Shown here: positions 1 to 5,574 of the stretch, in pieces | Layout of the letters: each line of letters starts with the position of its first letter | How positions within the stretch are numbered: the stretch's first letter is position 1 | Assembly (NCBI GenBank): GCA_021797955.1 | Contig: JAJZYV010000095.1 | Span: 1-6,984 of the forward strand | Source: Thermoplasmata archaeon | GTDB lineage: Archaea > Thermoplasmatota > Thermoplasmata > Thermoplasmatales > Thermoplasmataceae | DNA: 6,984 bases | Direction: 5' to 3' | Program-made: the position numbers and the translations under genes | The notes under the pieces: model-generated | What the model was told of the DNA's origin: nothing | The model's input: the letters and a program-made list of their open reading frames with translations, nothing else | Databases searched by the model: none

Positions 1-489
1 AAAAATATGTGCAGAAAGCCTCGATCCATGTGATTTCGGATGGGTAAACCTAGAACGCGCCTCTAAATGTTCTTTATGTTCCTTCTCGTTCTGAATATAA
101 AGATATATAGGTAACACAGAATCATTGAATTTTGTGATAAAATCCGGATAAAAATACAAGGTTTCAATTATAATCTTCTCTCCGTTTTTGTCTGCTCTTT
201 CTATAACTTTCTCTATTCCCCTATTCATAATTTCAGTTTGTTTAAGGAAGCCTGAAATTATATTCTCACGGGTTTTTTCCCCAAAATATTGCCATGAATC
301 ATAAACACTAGACATGGCAATCTTATATTCCTCACCTAAAAAAGGTCTAAGAAACTCACGGAGATAATCTCCAGAGAGAACAATGTCAAATTCTAATTCA
401 TGGGCCAGATATCCAGAAATACTTGATTTTCCAACGCCTGGGACTCCTCCTATTAGGATTATAGTTTTATCCAAAGATTCAGAGCCCAT
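1..489 (-). CDS. 2-phosphoglycerate kinase-like P-loop kinase (partial, C-terminus beyond window)
   Basis: The minus-strand frame is open from an ATG to the window edge for 163 codons with no stop, so the C-terminus is missing. A Walker A loop, GGVPGVGKSS, lies at residues 14-23 after a short beta strand (TIILI). It is followed by SGDYLREFLRPF (about 39-50), SVYDSW (61-66), a strand KIIIETLYF (105-113) and an Arg-rich stretch EARSRF (143-148). This order (P-loop, then an S-x-D-x-x-R-E substrate-site motif, then a late Arg/His-rich segment) is what I know from archaeal 2-phosphoglycerate kinases (COG2074), which phosphorylate 2-phosphoglycerate toward cyclic 2,3-diphosphoglycerate. The assignment is by motif recollection; a related small-molecule kinase is possible. 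No ribosome-binding site precedes the ATG, and a TATA-like box about 28 nt upstream suggests a leaderless transcript. The gene is divergent from the small plus-strand pair. Confidence 0.75.
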   Translation of the reverse strand, partial: MGSESLDKTIILIGGVPGVGKSSISGYLAHELEFDIVLSGDYLREFLRPFLGEEYKIAMSSVYDSWQYFGEKTRENIISGFLKQTEIMNRGIEKVIERADKNGEKIIIETLYFYPDFITKFNDSVLPIYLYIQNEKEHKEHLEARSRFTHPKSHGSRLSAHIF

Positions 490-513
490 ATTAATTTGAG
501 ATAAACAACTTGG

Positions 514-521
514 ATTTTATC
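514..521 (-). promoter_or_regulatory. TATA-like box for the kinase gene
   Basis: On the minus strand the octamer GATAAAAT is centred about 28 nt upstream of the kinase ATG, which itself has no purine-rich ribosome-binding site. This spacing is what a leaderless archaeal transcript would have. The match to the TTTAWATA consensus is only partial, so this is a weak call. Confidence 0.3.
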
Positions 522-551
522 ATTTCCATTTCTTAGTTAGAAAGTCGGTTA

Positions 552-561
552 CTTAATTTTA
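552..561 (+). promoter_or_regulatory. TATA-like box for the small-protein pair
   Basis: The plus-strand sequence CTTAATTTTA is centred about 29 nt before the ATG of the 69-residue protein, and no ribosome-binding site is visible between the two. This again fits a leaderless archaeal promoter. The 96 bp between the divergent kinase and this gene therefore seem to carry two promoters pointing apart. Assigned from spacing and base composition only. Confidence 0.3.
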
Positions 562-585
562 TCCGATCTTTCATAGAAACTTCTT

Positions 586-795
586 ATGTGGGATGAAGAT
601 TTCTCACAAATAATTAATAAGGAACTCACAGATCATATAAAAAAAGCGTTTGGCATGATCCGATTAATGACCGTTCAAAGTTCTCTGCATGATAAATTCC
701 TAAAGGAAGCAGGTAATAGCAACTTTATGATTCAGGATCATTATTTGTCTCAGAGAACTGGGATGCCTGCTATAATGAGGTGGTTGTTTGGGTAA
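586..795 (+). CDS. Small protein of unknown function (69 aa)
   Basis: I do not recognise this protein. It is 69 residues with no signal peptide, no membrane segment and no cysteines. The N-terminal half looks helical and charged (DEDFSQIINKELTDHIKKAF), and the C-terminus is RTGMPAIMRWLFG. The case for a real gene is contextual. It has its own TATA-like box at leaderless spacing, its codon usage resembles the neighbours, and its last codons overlap a downstream zinc-ribbon gene whose ribosome-binding site lies inside it. A spurious ORF remains possible given the length. The two products may act together, since overlapping genes are usually co-translated, but nothing in the sequence names a function. 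Confidence 0.5.
   Translation: MWDEDFSQIINKELTDHIKKAFGMIRLMTVQSSLHDKFLKEAGNSNFMIQDHYLSQRTGMPAIMRWLFG
777..783 (+). promoter_or_regulatory. Ribosome-binding site that sets a TTG start
   Basis: GAGGTGG lies about 4-5 nt before the TTG at 788 and matches the archaeal anti-Shine-Dalgarno complement GGAGGTGA well. It is inside the coding region of the preceding 69-residue gene. An in-frame stop (TGA, 776-778) lies just upstream of the TTG with no other start codon in between. The next in-frame ATG would remove the first zinc-binding pair, so this site supports TTG as the start. Confidence 0.6.
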
Positions 796-970
796 ACATC
801 TGGTATGTCCGTACTGTAAATCAGACAATGTAATTGGATCTCTTCTCATGGTCTATGGTACCTACAGGTGCCTGGAATGTGGTTACCAGGGGTCATTCAT
901 AATAGAAATGGATGATCGGAATTATGAGAAATTCCTTATGGAAAAGAATGATGATCCACCAAAAGATTAG
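788..970 (+). CDS. Small zinc-ribbon protein (60 aa, TTG start)
   Basis: The 60-residue product carries two CxxC knuckles, CPYC (7-10) and CLEC (28-31), separated by 17 residues and followed by GYQGSF. This is a single zinc ribbon of the kind found in many small archaeal proteins, TFIIS/TFB-like ribbons and ribosome-associated factors. The C-terminal third is acidic and polar (EMDDRNYEKFLMEKNDDPPKD), with no extra domain. The TTG start is chosen because it follows a good ribosome-binding site and is the only start that keeps both knuckles. The gene overlaps the upstream 69-residue gene by 8 bp, which implies translational coupling. A nucleic-acid or protein-binding accessory role is likely, but the target is unknown. 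Downstream it converges on the amidohydrolase gene across about 50 bp. Confidence 0.75.
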   Translation: MGKHLVCPYCKSDNVIGSLLMVYGTYRCLECGYQGSFIIEMDDRNYEKFLMEKNDDPPKD

Positions 971-983
971 ACTTAAAGTTATT

Positions 984-989
984 AAAAAA
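984..989 (-). terminator. Candidate T-run terminator for the amidohydrolase gene
   Basis: On the minus strand a run of six T (within AATTTTTTAAT) lies about 35 nt past the amidohydrolase stop codon. Archaeal RNA polymerase often terminates at such T-rich tracts without a hairpin. The short AT-rich gap between the two converging transcription units is a natural place for one. No T-run serves the plus-strand pair. Confidence 0.3.
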
Positions 990-1023
990 TTATGGAATAG
1001 GATTAGGATATATGGAAAATAGA

Positions 1024-2154
1024 CTATTCTTCATAAACCACATCTCCTTCAGCTATCACTGTCACAGGGTGAGAAGCCATTGAGAACGGGTCACCATTCC
1101 ATAAAACCATTGAAGGGATAAAACCTGGTTTGATATTCCCAAGATTACTAACTCCCAGAATTTCTGCAGCTTCTGAAGTAAGTTTAGAAATAGCCTCTGC
1201 CTTTTCCATACCAAATCTCAGGAAATGTCTCATTGTTAGGAAGAGATTTCTTTGAAGAATAACAGGATGATCGCTCATCATTGAAAATTTCACGCCAGAC
1301 TTCATTAAATATTCTACGTTTCTCCAGGATTCATGCTTCAATTCCACCTTATAAGGTAAACTGTCCATTGGTCCATATACTATTGGAATTCCGCTATTTT
1401 TAATTCTGTTAAAGACAGCTAAATTATGCAGATCCATGCCATGATTCAACACAACCTTAAGGTTAAATTCATTTTTTAGAGAAATGAGTAAATTTGCATC
1501 ATCCTCTTTGTGGGTATGAACCATAAGCTTGTACTTACCCTGAAGAATATCTATAAAAACTTCTGTTAGAGGTTCTATTTCGTCCATATCCTTAATATCT
1601 TTTTTCATAAGGTTGATAGCCTTTTGCGCTGAGTATAAACTCTGCCTCAAAAGTGCTGCTGCACCCATTCTGGTTGAGGGTCTGGTCCCCTTCCATGATG
1701 TTGTGCTCCTTGGATTATAACCCAACGCCATCTTAATTCCAATGTCCATTACAAAAGCATCGCTTATGTTAGCCTTGAAATTCCTGATTAATGAGGCTCT
1801 ACCGCCAAGGGTATTTCCACTCCCTGGCAAAACTGTGGAATATAATACCCCAGATTCAACAGACTCCCTAAATGCTGAATCATCCATATAAACACTGTCA
1901 ACAGCTCGAACAAGAGGGAACAAATTCTCCATCTGTTCGTTTGATTCATCCTCAGCTGACGGCTCTCCTGATCTAACCATTCCAATGTGACTATGCGAAT
2001 CAATAAAAGCAGGAGTCACTATTCCTTCTCCGAGAAATTCTGCATCAGATGGTTTCCTTTCCTCTATAGCAGTAATTTTATCATCGAATAATATGTATTT
2101 ATCCTTTAGAGCTGTTTTGCCATCATATAATAGACTTGCTTTTACGTATTTCAT
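1024..2154 (-). CDS. Imidazolonepropionase-like metal-dependent amidohydrolase
   Basis: A 376-residue cytosolic TIM-barrel hydrolase of the amidohydrolase superfamily (COG1228-like). The short N-terminal beta domain leads into the metal motif SHSHIG (H54, H56). Then come PGSGNTLGG (110-118), IKMALGYNPR (140-149, with K141 a candidate bridging Lys), PSTRMG (159-164), VHTHKEDD (H213, H215), NHGMD (H238) and SDHP (D295). The C-terminal end reads GNIKPGFIPSMVLWNGDPF, the usual return to the beta domain. All expected metal ligands are present, so it should be active. The family contains cyclic-amide and dipeptide hydrolases, and the substrate cannot be told. The GSGNTLGG region does not look like true HutI. 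It starts 47 bp after the Lrp gene on the same strand; an ATG with no ribosome-binding site and a TATA-like box suggest it can also be transcribed alone. It may serve the divergent transport/catabolic operon. Confidence 0.85.
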   Translation of the reverse strand: MKYVKASLLYDGKTALKDKYILFDDKITAIEERKPSDAEFLGEGIVTPAFIDSHSHIGMVRSGEPSAEDESNEQMENLFPLVRAVDSVYMDDSAFRESVESGVLYSTVLPGSGNTLGGRASLIRNFKANISDAFVMDIGIKMALGYNPRSTTSWKGTRPSTRMGAAALLRQSLYSAQKAINLMKKDIKDMDEIEPLTEVFIDILQGKYKLMVHTHKEDDANLLISLKNEFNLKVVLNHGMDLHNLAVFNRIKNSGIPIVYGPMDSLPYKVELKHESWRNVEYLMKSGVKFSMMSDHPVILQRNLFLTMRHFLRFGMEKAEAISKLTSEAAEILGVSNLGNIKPGFIPSMVLWNGDPFSMASHPVTVIAEGDVVYEE

Positions 2155-2175
2155 CTAATATAAAGTAAATTTTCC

Positions 2176-2183
2176 TTAATATG
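2176..2183 (-). promoter_or_regulatory. TATA-like box for the amidohydrolase gene
   Basis: On the minus strand CATATTAA is centred about 25 nt before the amidohydrolase ATG, in the 47-bp gap after the Lrp gene. The sequence just before the ATG (TTTATATTAG) has no ribosome-binding site, consistent with a leaderless start. In this AT-rich gap a chance match is easy. Confidence 0.3.
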
Positions 2184-2201
2184 TTTATTCCCTCTATATT
2201 T

Positions 2202-2693
2202 TCAATCGCTACTTATTTTTTTATCGTTTAGGGAATCAAGAAGTTTAATATTACTAAAATCGCAAAGCATAAAATTGTCTACCACCACTCTAGTATCTGT
2301 CCTCTCCACCTCTTCGAGAGACATCATATATCTCATATTCTCCTTGTAAGTTTCTTGGTCCTTATTCAATGTTATCATAACAAAATCAATTTCTCCTAGT
2401 ATCTCCAATAATGTGATAAGACCTGACACATTTTTTAACTTTGTGGATAACCGGTCTGTATAGCTTTTACCATATTTTGCTCTCACGAAGGTCACTGCAA
2501 GAAAATTAAGACCAAATTTTGAATAATCTATAACCGGAATGAACTTTTTTATTACATTTTGCTCTCTCAACTTCTTTATTCTCTTACTGATAGCGGATGG
2601 AGAGTTTATTCCACACAATTTACCTATTTCCTTCAAGGAAGTATCGCTATCTTTAGACATAATATCCAAAATTTTTAAATCTACAATATCCAT
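2202..2693 (-). CDS. Lrp/AsnC-family transcriptional regulator
   Basis: A 163-residue protein of standard length for the feast/famine (Lrp/AsnC) regulators. Residues 1-50 form the N-terminal winged helix-turn-helix: MDIVDLKILDIMSKDSDTS, then KEIGKLCGIN, then a recognition helix SPSAISKRIKKL and the wing EQNVIKKFIPVID. Residues about 62-145 form the ligand-binding RAM domain, with the GEIDFVMITL strand (100-109) and VERTDTRVVVDNFM (129-142). These proteins assemble as dimers to octamers, bind AT-rich dyads and respond to amino acids. The gene is divergent from the permease operon, with an inverted repeat between them, so local control of permease-hisD-aminotransferase and autoregulation are the simplest inferences. 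The ATG is two bases from a CATATG/GAATTC stretch, without an evident ribosome-binding site. Confidence 0.92.
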   Translation of the reverse strand: MDIVDLKILDIMSKDSDTSLKEIGKLCGINSPSAISKRIKKLREQNVIKKFIPVIDYSKFGLNFLAVTFVRAKYGKSYTDRLSTKLKNVSGLITLLEILGEIDFVMITLNKDQETYKENMRYMMSLEEVERTDTRVVVDNFMLCDFSNIKLLDSLNDKKISSD

Positions 2694-2708
2694 ATGAATT
2701 CAGTATTC

Positions 2709-2729
2709 TATATTAAATTCCTATTTAAC
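2709..2729 (-). promoter_or_regulatory. AT-rich promoter region of the regulator gene
   Basis: On the minus strand two TATA-like elements, GTTAAATAG and TTTAATATA, lie about 32 and 20 nt upstream of the regulator ATG. The first would give a transcript starting a few bases before the ATG. The second would place the start inside the first codons. I cannot decide between them, so only the region is called. Confidence 0.35.
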
Positions 2730-2755
2730 AATTATGTAAACTTATTTCCTTCCAT

Positions 2756-2776
2756 AATAATTTCTTGGAAATAATT
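2756..2776. promoter_or_regulatory. Inverted repeat, candidate operator of the Lrp-type regulator
   Basis: Arms AATAATTTC and GAAATAATT flank a central TTG. Eight of nine positions pair, and the inner ATTTC/GAAAT is perfect. The size, AT-richness and dyad fit sites bound by Lrp-family dimers. A further TTATTTC half-site lies at 2742-2748, 16 bp from the left arm's TAATTTC and in the same orientation. The element sits between the divergent regulator and permease promoters, about 40 bp upstream of the permease TATA box. Binding is inferred, not shown. Confidence 0.45.
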
Positions 2777-2807
2777 TTCTTATACATTTCATTTTAGAGC
2801 ATTTCGA

Positions 2808-2821
2808 AAAAATGTTTAAAT
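2808..2821 (+). promoter_or_regulatory. BRE/TATA promoter of the permease operon
   Basis: AAAAAT (fits the BRE pattern RNWAAW) is followed directly by the TATA box GTTTAAAT. The box is centred about 27 nt before the ATG at 2845, exactly where a leaderless archaeal mRNA would start. A perfect palindrome TTTCGAAA (2802-2809) overlaps the BRE side and could be a second regulator contact. A less convincing alternative box, TTCTTATACATT (about 2778-2789), would suit the ATG at 2812. Confidence 0.5.
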
Positions 2822-2844
2822 GCAAGTTTTCCGTAATGATTTAC

Positions 2845-4266
2845 ATGTCGTCTGTCAAGTATTTAAAAAAGGACAGTGGAGGACTATTTACTGGGATTTT
2901 TCAAGGATTAGCATATGTCGCACCAGCAGCAACAGCAGCTTCTTTCTTTGTAGTAGAGGCTGGATTTGTTGGGGCATCAGTTCCATTAACATTTATTCTT
3001 GCTACATTGGGAGTCGCATCAGCCATGTATATGAACTATTCCTTTGCTAAAAGGATTAGCCATGCCGGAGGTTATTATTCTTACATTTCAGCAGGATTGG
3101 GAGGGAGATTGGGAGGATTTGGAGCACTCCTTTATTATACCAACGTCTTGGGAGCGCTCGTTGGATTTTCAACGCTTTTCTTTGCTGGAGTTACATGGCC
3201 ATTGATACCGCAATTAGCTTCAAACCCATATGGATGGATTCCACTTGCGTTCATTCCACTGGTTCTTATTTTTACTTTACTCTATTTTGGTTTGAAGCCT
3301 TCTCTGTATTATACATTAATAGGAGGAATAATCGAAGTGACAGTTCTAGTGGCTTTTTCTCTATTTATAATTCTAAGCCCATCCACTCATAATTCATTTG
3401 TTCCATTCACTTTGGATGGTAATACTGCAGGTTCTTTGGGATTCGGTACTCTTTACGCAGTTCTTGGCTTCGTAGGTCTTGGGTCAATCATTACAATATC
3501 GGAGGAACTGCACACTCCAAAGAAAGTTGTTCCAAAGGCGATCATATATGGTTTGATCATTGGGGCCGTAGTTTACATAATAAGTTCATACGCTATGGTC
3601 GTTGGATGGGGCATACAGAATATAGGCAGCTTTTCAACTTCTACAAATCCAGGATTCACAGTTATGTTCAACTATCTTGGACCGATCGGAGTAACCATAT
3701 TCATTCTTATAACGTTGAATAGTTTTATTTCAAATGGAATTGCCGAGGGAAACGCATTCAGCAGAATCGGATTTGGCATGGCAAGGGATAATCTGCTTTT
3801 GCCAAAGAGCATGGCTGTAGCGGATAAAAAAACTGGTTCACCGAGAAAAATAGTACTCTTCGAAGCTTCTTTTGTCACAATCCTAAGTTTGATTTCAGGT
3901 TTACTATTTGGTCCATTCATAGGAGCAGCTGTTGTAACGACTCTTAATGGTGTCGTCCTTTATGTTGTTCATATACTTGCAAACATTTCTTTGCCGGTCT
4001 ATGGAAAACAAAAAATGAAGCTGGATTTCAAGAAATGGCTTCCATTTTTGTTAGGACCTATCCCTGCAACTGCTATTTATTTGTTTGCAATTTATGGATC
4101 ATTTACACCAATACCGGCTTACCCACTAAGTATATCTCTCTACCTGTTCATAATTATGCTTGTGGCTGGAATACTATTCATCATCTATCTTACTTTGAGA
4201 AGGACTCCCGAAGAGATCAGGAAGATCGGTTCAGTAGAAGCGATAGAAGAACACGAGGGAAATTGA
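2845..4266 (+). CDS. APC-superfamily amino-acid/amine permease
   Basis: About 473 residues with roughly 12 hydrophobic segments, an integral membrane transporter of the amino acid-polyamine-organocation superfamily. Family features in order: GLAYVAPAATA (21-31, the unwound first helix), AGGYYSYISAGLGGRLGGFGA (74-94), GLGSIITISEELHTPKKVVPKAI split over helix 6 and the following loop (211-233), and the loop SRIGFGMARDNLLLPKSM (306-323). The C-terminus is a short charged cytoplasmic tail. It probably imports an amino acid or amine by proton symport; the substrate is not evident. I prefer the ATG at 2845 (MSSVKYLKKDSGG...) because a BRE/TATA pair sits 27 nt before it. An in-frame ATG at 2812 would add 11 residues (MFKCKFSVMIY) and would place that TATA box inside the coding region. 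It is the first gene of an operon, ending 1 bp before the hisD-like gene. Confidence 0.9.
   Translation: MSSVKYLKKDSGGLFTGIFQGLAYVAPAATAASFFVVEAGFVGASVPLTFILATLGVASAMYMNYSFAKRISHAGGYYSYISAGLGGRLGGFGALLYYTNVLGALVGFSTLFFAGVTWPLIPQLASNPYGWIPLAFIPLVLIFTLLYFGLKPSLYYTLIGGIIEVTVLVAFSLFIILSPSTHNSFVPFTLDGNTAGSLGFGTLYAVLGFVGLGSIITISEELHTPKKVVPKAIIYGLIIGAVVYIISSYAMVVGWGIQNIGSFSTSTNPGFTVMFNYLGPIGVTIFILITLNSFISNGIAEGNAFSRIGFGMARDNLLLPKSMAVADKKTGSPRKIVLFEASFVTILSLISGLLFGPFIGAAVVTTLNGVVLYVVHILANISLPVYGKQKMKLDFKKWLPFLLGPIPATAIYLFAIYGSFTPIPAYPLSISLYLFIIMLVAGILFIIYLTLRRTPEEIRKIGSVEAIEEHEGN
4255..4260 (+). promoter_or_regulatory. Ribosome-binding site for the HisD-like gene (TTG start)
   Basis: GAGGGA in the last codons of the permease gene lies 7 nt before the TTG at 4268. 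The permease stop TGA (4264-4266) is one base before that TTG. This arrangement points to re-initiation or translational coupling, and supports TTG as the real start. Confidence 0.55.
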
Positions 4267-4267
4267 A

Positions 4268-5563
4268 TTGTCAATAAAGGCAATAAAAGCTGAGACAGAA
4301 GTAACGGAGGAAGACTCAAATGAGTTGAAGGCAACAGTTCAATCTGTTATACAATCTATAAGAAACGAAGGGGATAAAGCCGTTTCTGAATTCACAAAGA
4401 AATTTGATGGGATAGACCTTAAGAAATTCCTCTTATCAGATTCTGAAATAGAAAAAAAAATATCCAATCTTGAGCCATCAACTAAGGAATTAATCGACAC
4501 AAATATTTCCAGAATCAGAAAATTTGCTGAGTTCCAGATGGGAATGTACAAAGAAATGCAGCTTGAGGTTGATGGAGGAGGAACTGTTTTGGGACAGAGG
4601 ATAATTCCTATAAAAGCGGTAGGAGTATATGTACCCGCAGGCAGATTTCCACTTCTTTCTTCGGCTTTAATGGGTATAATCCCTGCAAAAGTCGCAGGGG
4701 TCAAAAGGATTGTTGCAATGACACCACCAGGGAAAGGAAGGCCAGATCCAGCTGTGTTATATGGAATGTTAAAGGCAGGGGCTGATGAAATTTATACAAT
4801 AGGTGGAATACAGGCCATCGCTGCTATGGCATACGGGACAGAATCCATTAGGCCTGTTGACAAGATAATAGGCCCGGGAAACAAATTCGTGAATGAGGCT
4901 AAGAGACAAGTTTTTGGTCGTGTTGGGATTGACCTTTTGGCTGGACCGAGCGAGGTATTAATTCTTGCTGATGAATCAGCCTGCACTGAAAAGGTAGTCT
5001 ATGATCTTCTTGCCCAAGCAGAGCATGATACCGCCGCGAGAAGTTGCCTTATCACAAATTCAAGAAGTCTTGCCAATGATGTTATAGATAAAATGGAATA
5101 TTATATAAGCACTCTTGAAACTAAAGAAATCCTCAAGGAATCATGGGCAAATAAGGGTAGTATTCTCCTCTGTGACACAATAAATGAGGCAATAGAAGCA
5201 GCCAATGATTATGCACCTGAGCATTTGGAACTGCACCTATCTCAAGAAAACAAAGAACTTGCATTTAGTAAACTGTATAATTTTGGTTCTCTATTTATGA
5301 ATGAGGATACCCCGGTTGTCTTCTCAGATAAACTCATAGGCACAAACCACACGCTTCCCACAAACAGAGCTGCCAGATATACTGGTGGATTAAGTGTGGG
5401 GGCTTTTATAAAGATATTGACATATCAGGAGGTCATTAAAAAGGAATCATTATACAATCTTGCAGACCGTGCACAGAGACAGAGTAAATTAGAGGGTCTT
5501 GCAGGGCATGCAAAATCAGCTGAACTGCGGACTAAAATCAGGGATCAGGAAATAATAGTATGA
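4268..5563 (+). CDS. HisD-family NAD-dependent dehydrogenase (histidinol dehydrogenase paralogue)
   Basis: A 431-residue protein, full length for the histidinol dehydrogenase family, which oxidises an alcohol to a carboxylate in two NAD-dependent steps using one zinc. The key residues are in place: GPSEV (S228), QAEH (Q250, H253 as zinc ligands), PEHLEL (E318, H319 as general base), SDKLIGTNH (D354 as zinc ligand, H361), and EGLAGH (E409, H414 as zinc ligand). Yet the stretch after H361, TLPTNRAARYTGGLSVGAF, and the region GGGTVLGQRIIPIKAVGVYVP resemble what I recall of non-biosynthetic paralogues such as sulfopropanediol 3-dehydrogenase, rather than biosynthetic HisD. No other his gene is in view. 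It lies between a permease and an aminotransferase, so a catabolic role on an unknown hydroxy or amino-alcohol substrate is my preferred reading. True histidinol dehydrogenase remains possible. Confidence 0.88.
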   Translation: MSIKAIKAETEVTEEDSNELKATVQSVIQSIRNEGDKAVSEFTKKFDGIDLKKFLLSDSEIEKKISNLEPSTKELIDTNISRIRKFAEFQMGMYKEMQLEVDGGGTVLGQRIIPIKAVGVYVPAGRFPLLSSALMGIIPAKVAGVKRIVAMTPPGKGRPDPAVLYGMLKAGADEIYTIGGIQAIAAMAYGTESIRPVDKIIGPGNKFVNEAKRQVFGRVGIDLLAGPSEVLILADESACTEKVVYDLLAQAEHDTAARSCLITNSRSLANDVIDKMEYYISTLETKEILKESWANKGSILLCDTINEAIEAANDYAPEHLELHLSQENKELAFSKLYNFGSLFMNEDTPVVFSDKLIGTNHTLPTNRAARYTGGLSVGAFIKILTYQEVIKKESLYNLADRAQRQSKLEGLAGHAKSAELRTKIRDQEIIV

Positions 5564-5574
5564 AGTGATTAATA

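Noticed and set aside
586..970. The two small genes as one gene split by a frameshift
   Set aside because: The second gene has its own ribosome-binding site and start, the overlap is only 8 bp, and the zinc ribbon is complete by itself. The first protein shows no sign of a truncated known domain.
991..1022. Imperfect direct repeat TATGGAATAG / TATGGAAAATAG between the converging genes
   Set aside because: Only two short copies in an AT-rich spacer, with no sign of an array, attachment site or mobile element.
1024..2154. Amidohydrolase as true imidazolonepropionase (HutI), making with the HisD-like gene a histidine/histidinol degradation cluster
   Set aside because: The sequence around PGSGNTLGG and KMALGYNP matches the broader HutI-like hydrolase group rather than HutI itself, and no hutH or hutU is present. 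The shared imidazole theme comes from family names only.
2691..2701. CATATGAATTC at the regulator start as a cloning-vector junction
   Set aside because: The overlapping palindromes look like joined restriction sites, but both flanks continue as AT-rich archaeal sequence and an intact regulator gene, so chance in AT-rich DNA is the simpler explanation.
2778..2789. TTCTTATACATT as the permease TATA box, with the ATG at 2812 as start
   Set aside because: Spacing to 2812 is acceptable, but the box lacks a good BRE. The GTTTAAAT box with an adjoining AAAAAT fits the ATG at 2845 better. Kept only as an alternative.
4339..4704. A 121-codon open frame on the minus strand inside the HisD-like gene
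   Set aside because: It is antisense to conserved catalytic-domain coding sequence, has no promoter or ribosome-binding site, and its composition (many Pro, Ser, Ile) is typical of a shadow frame. The same applies to the other minus-strand frames within the permease and the aminotransferase.
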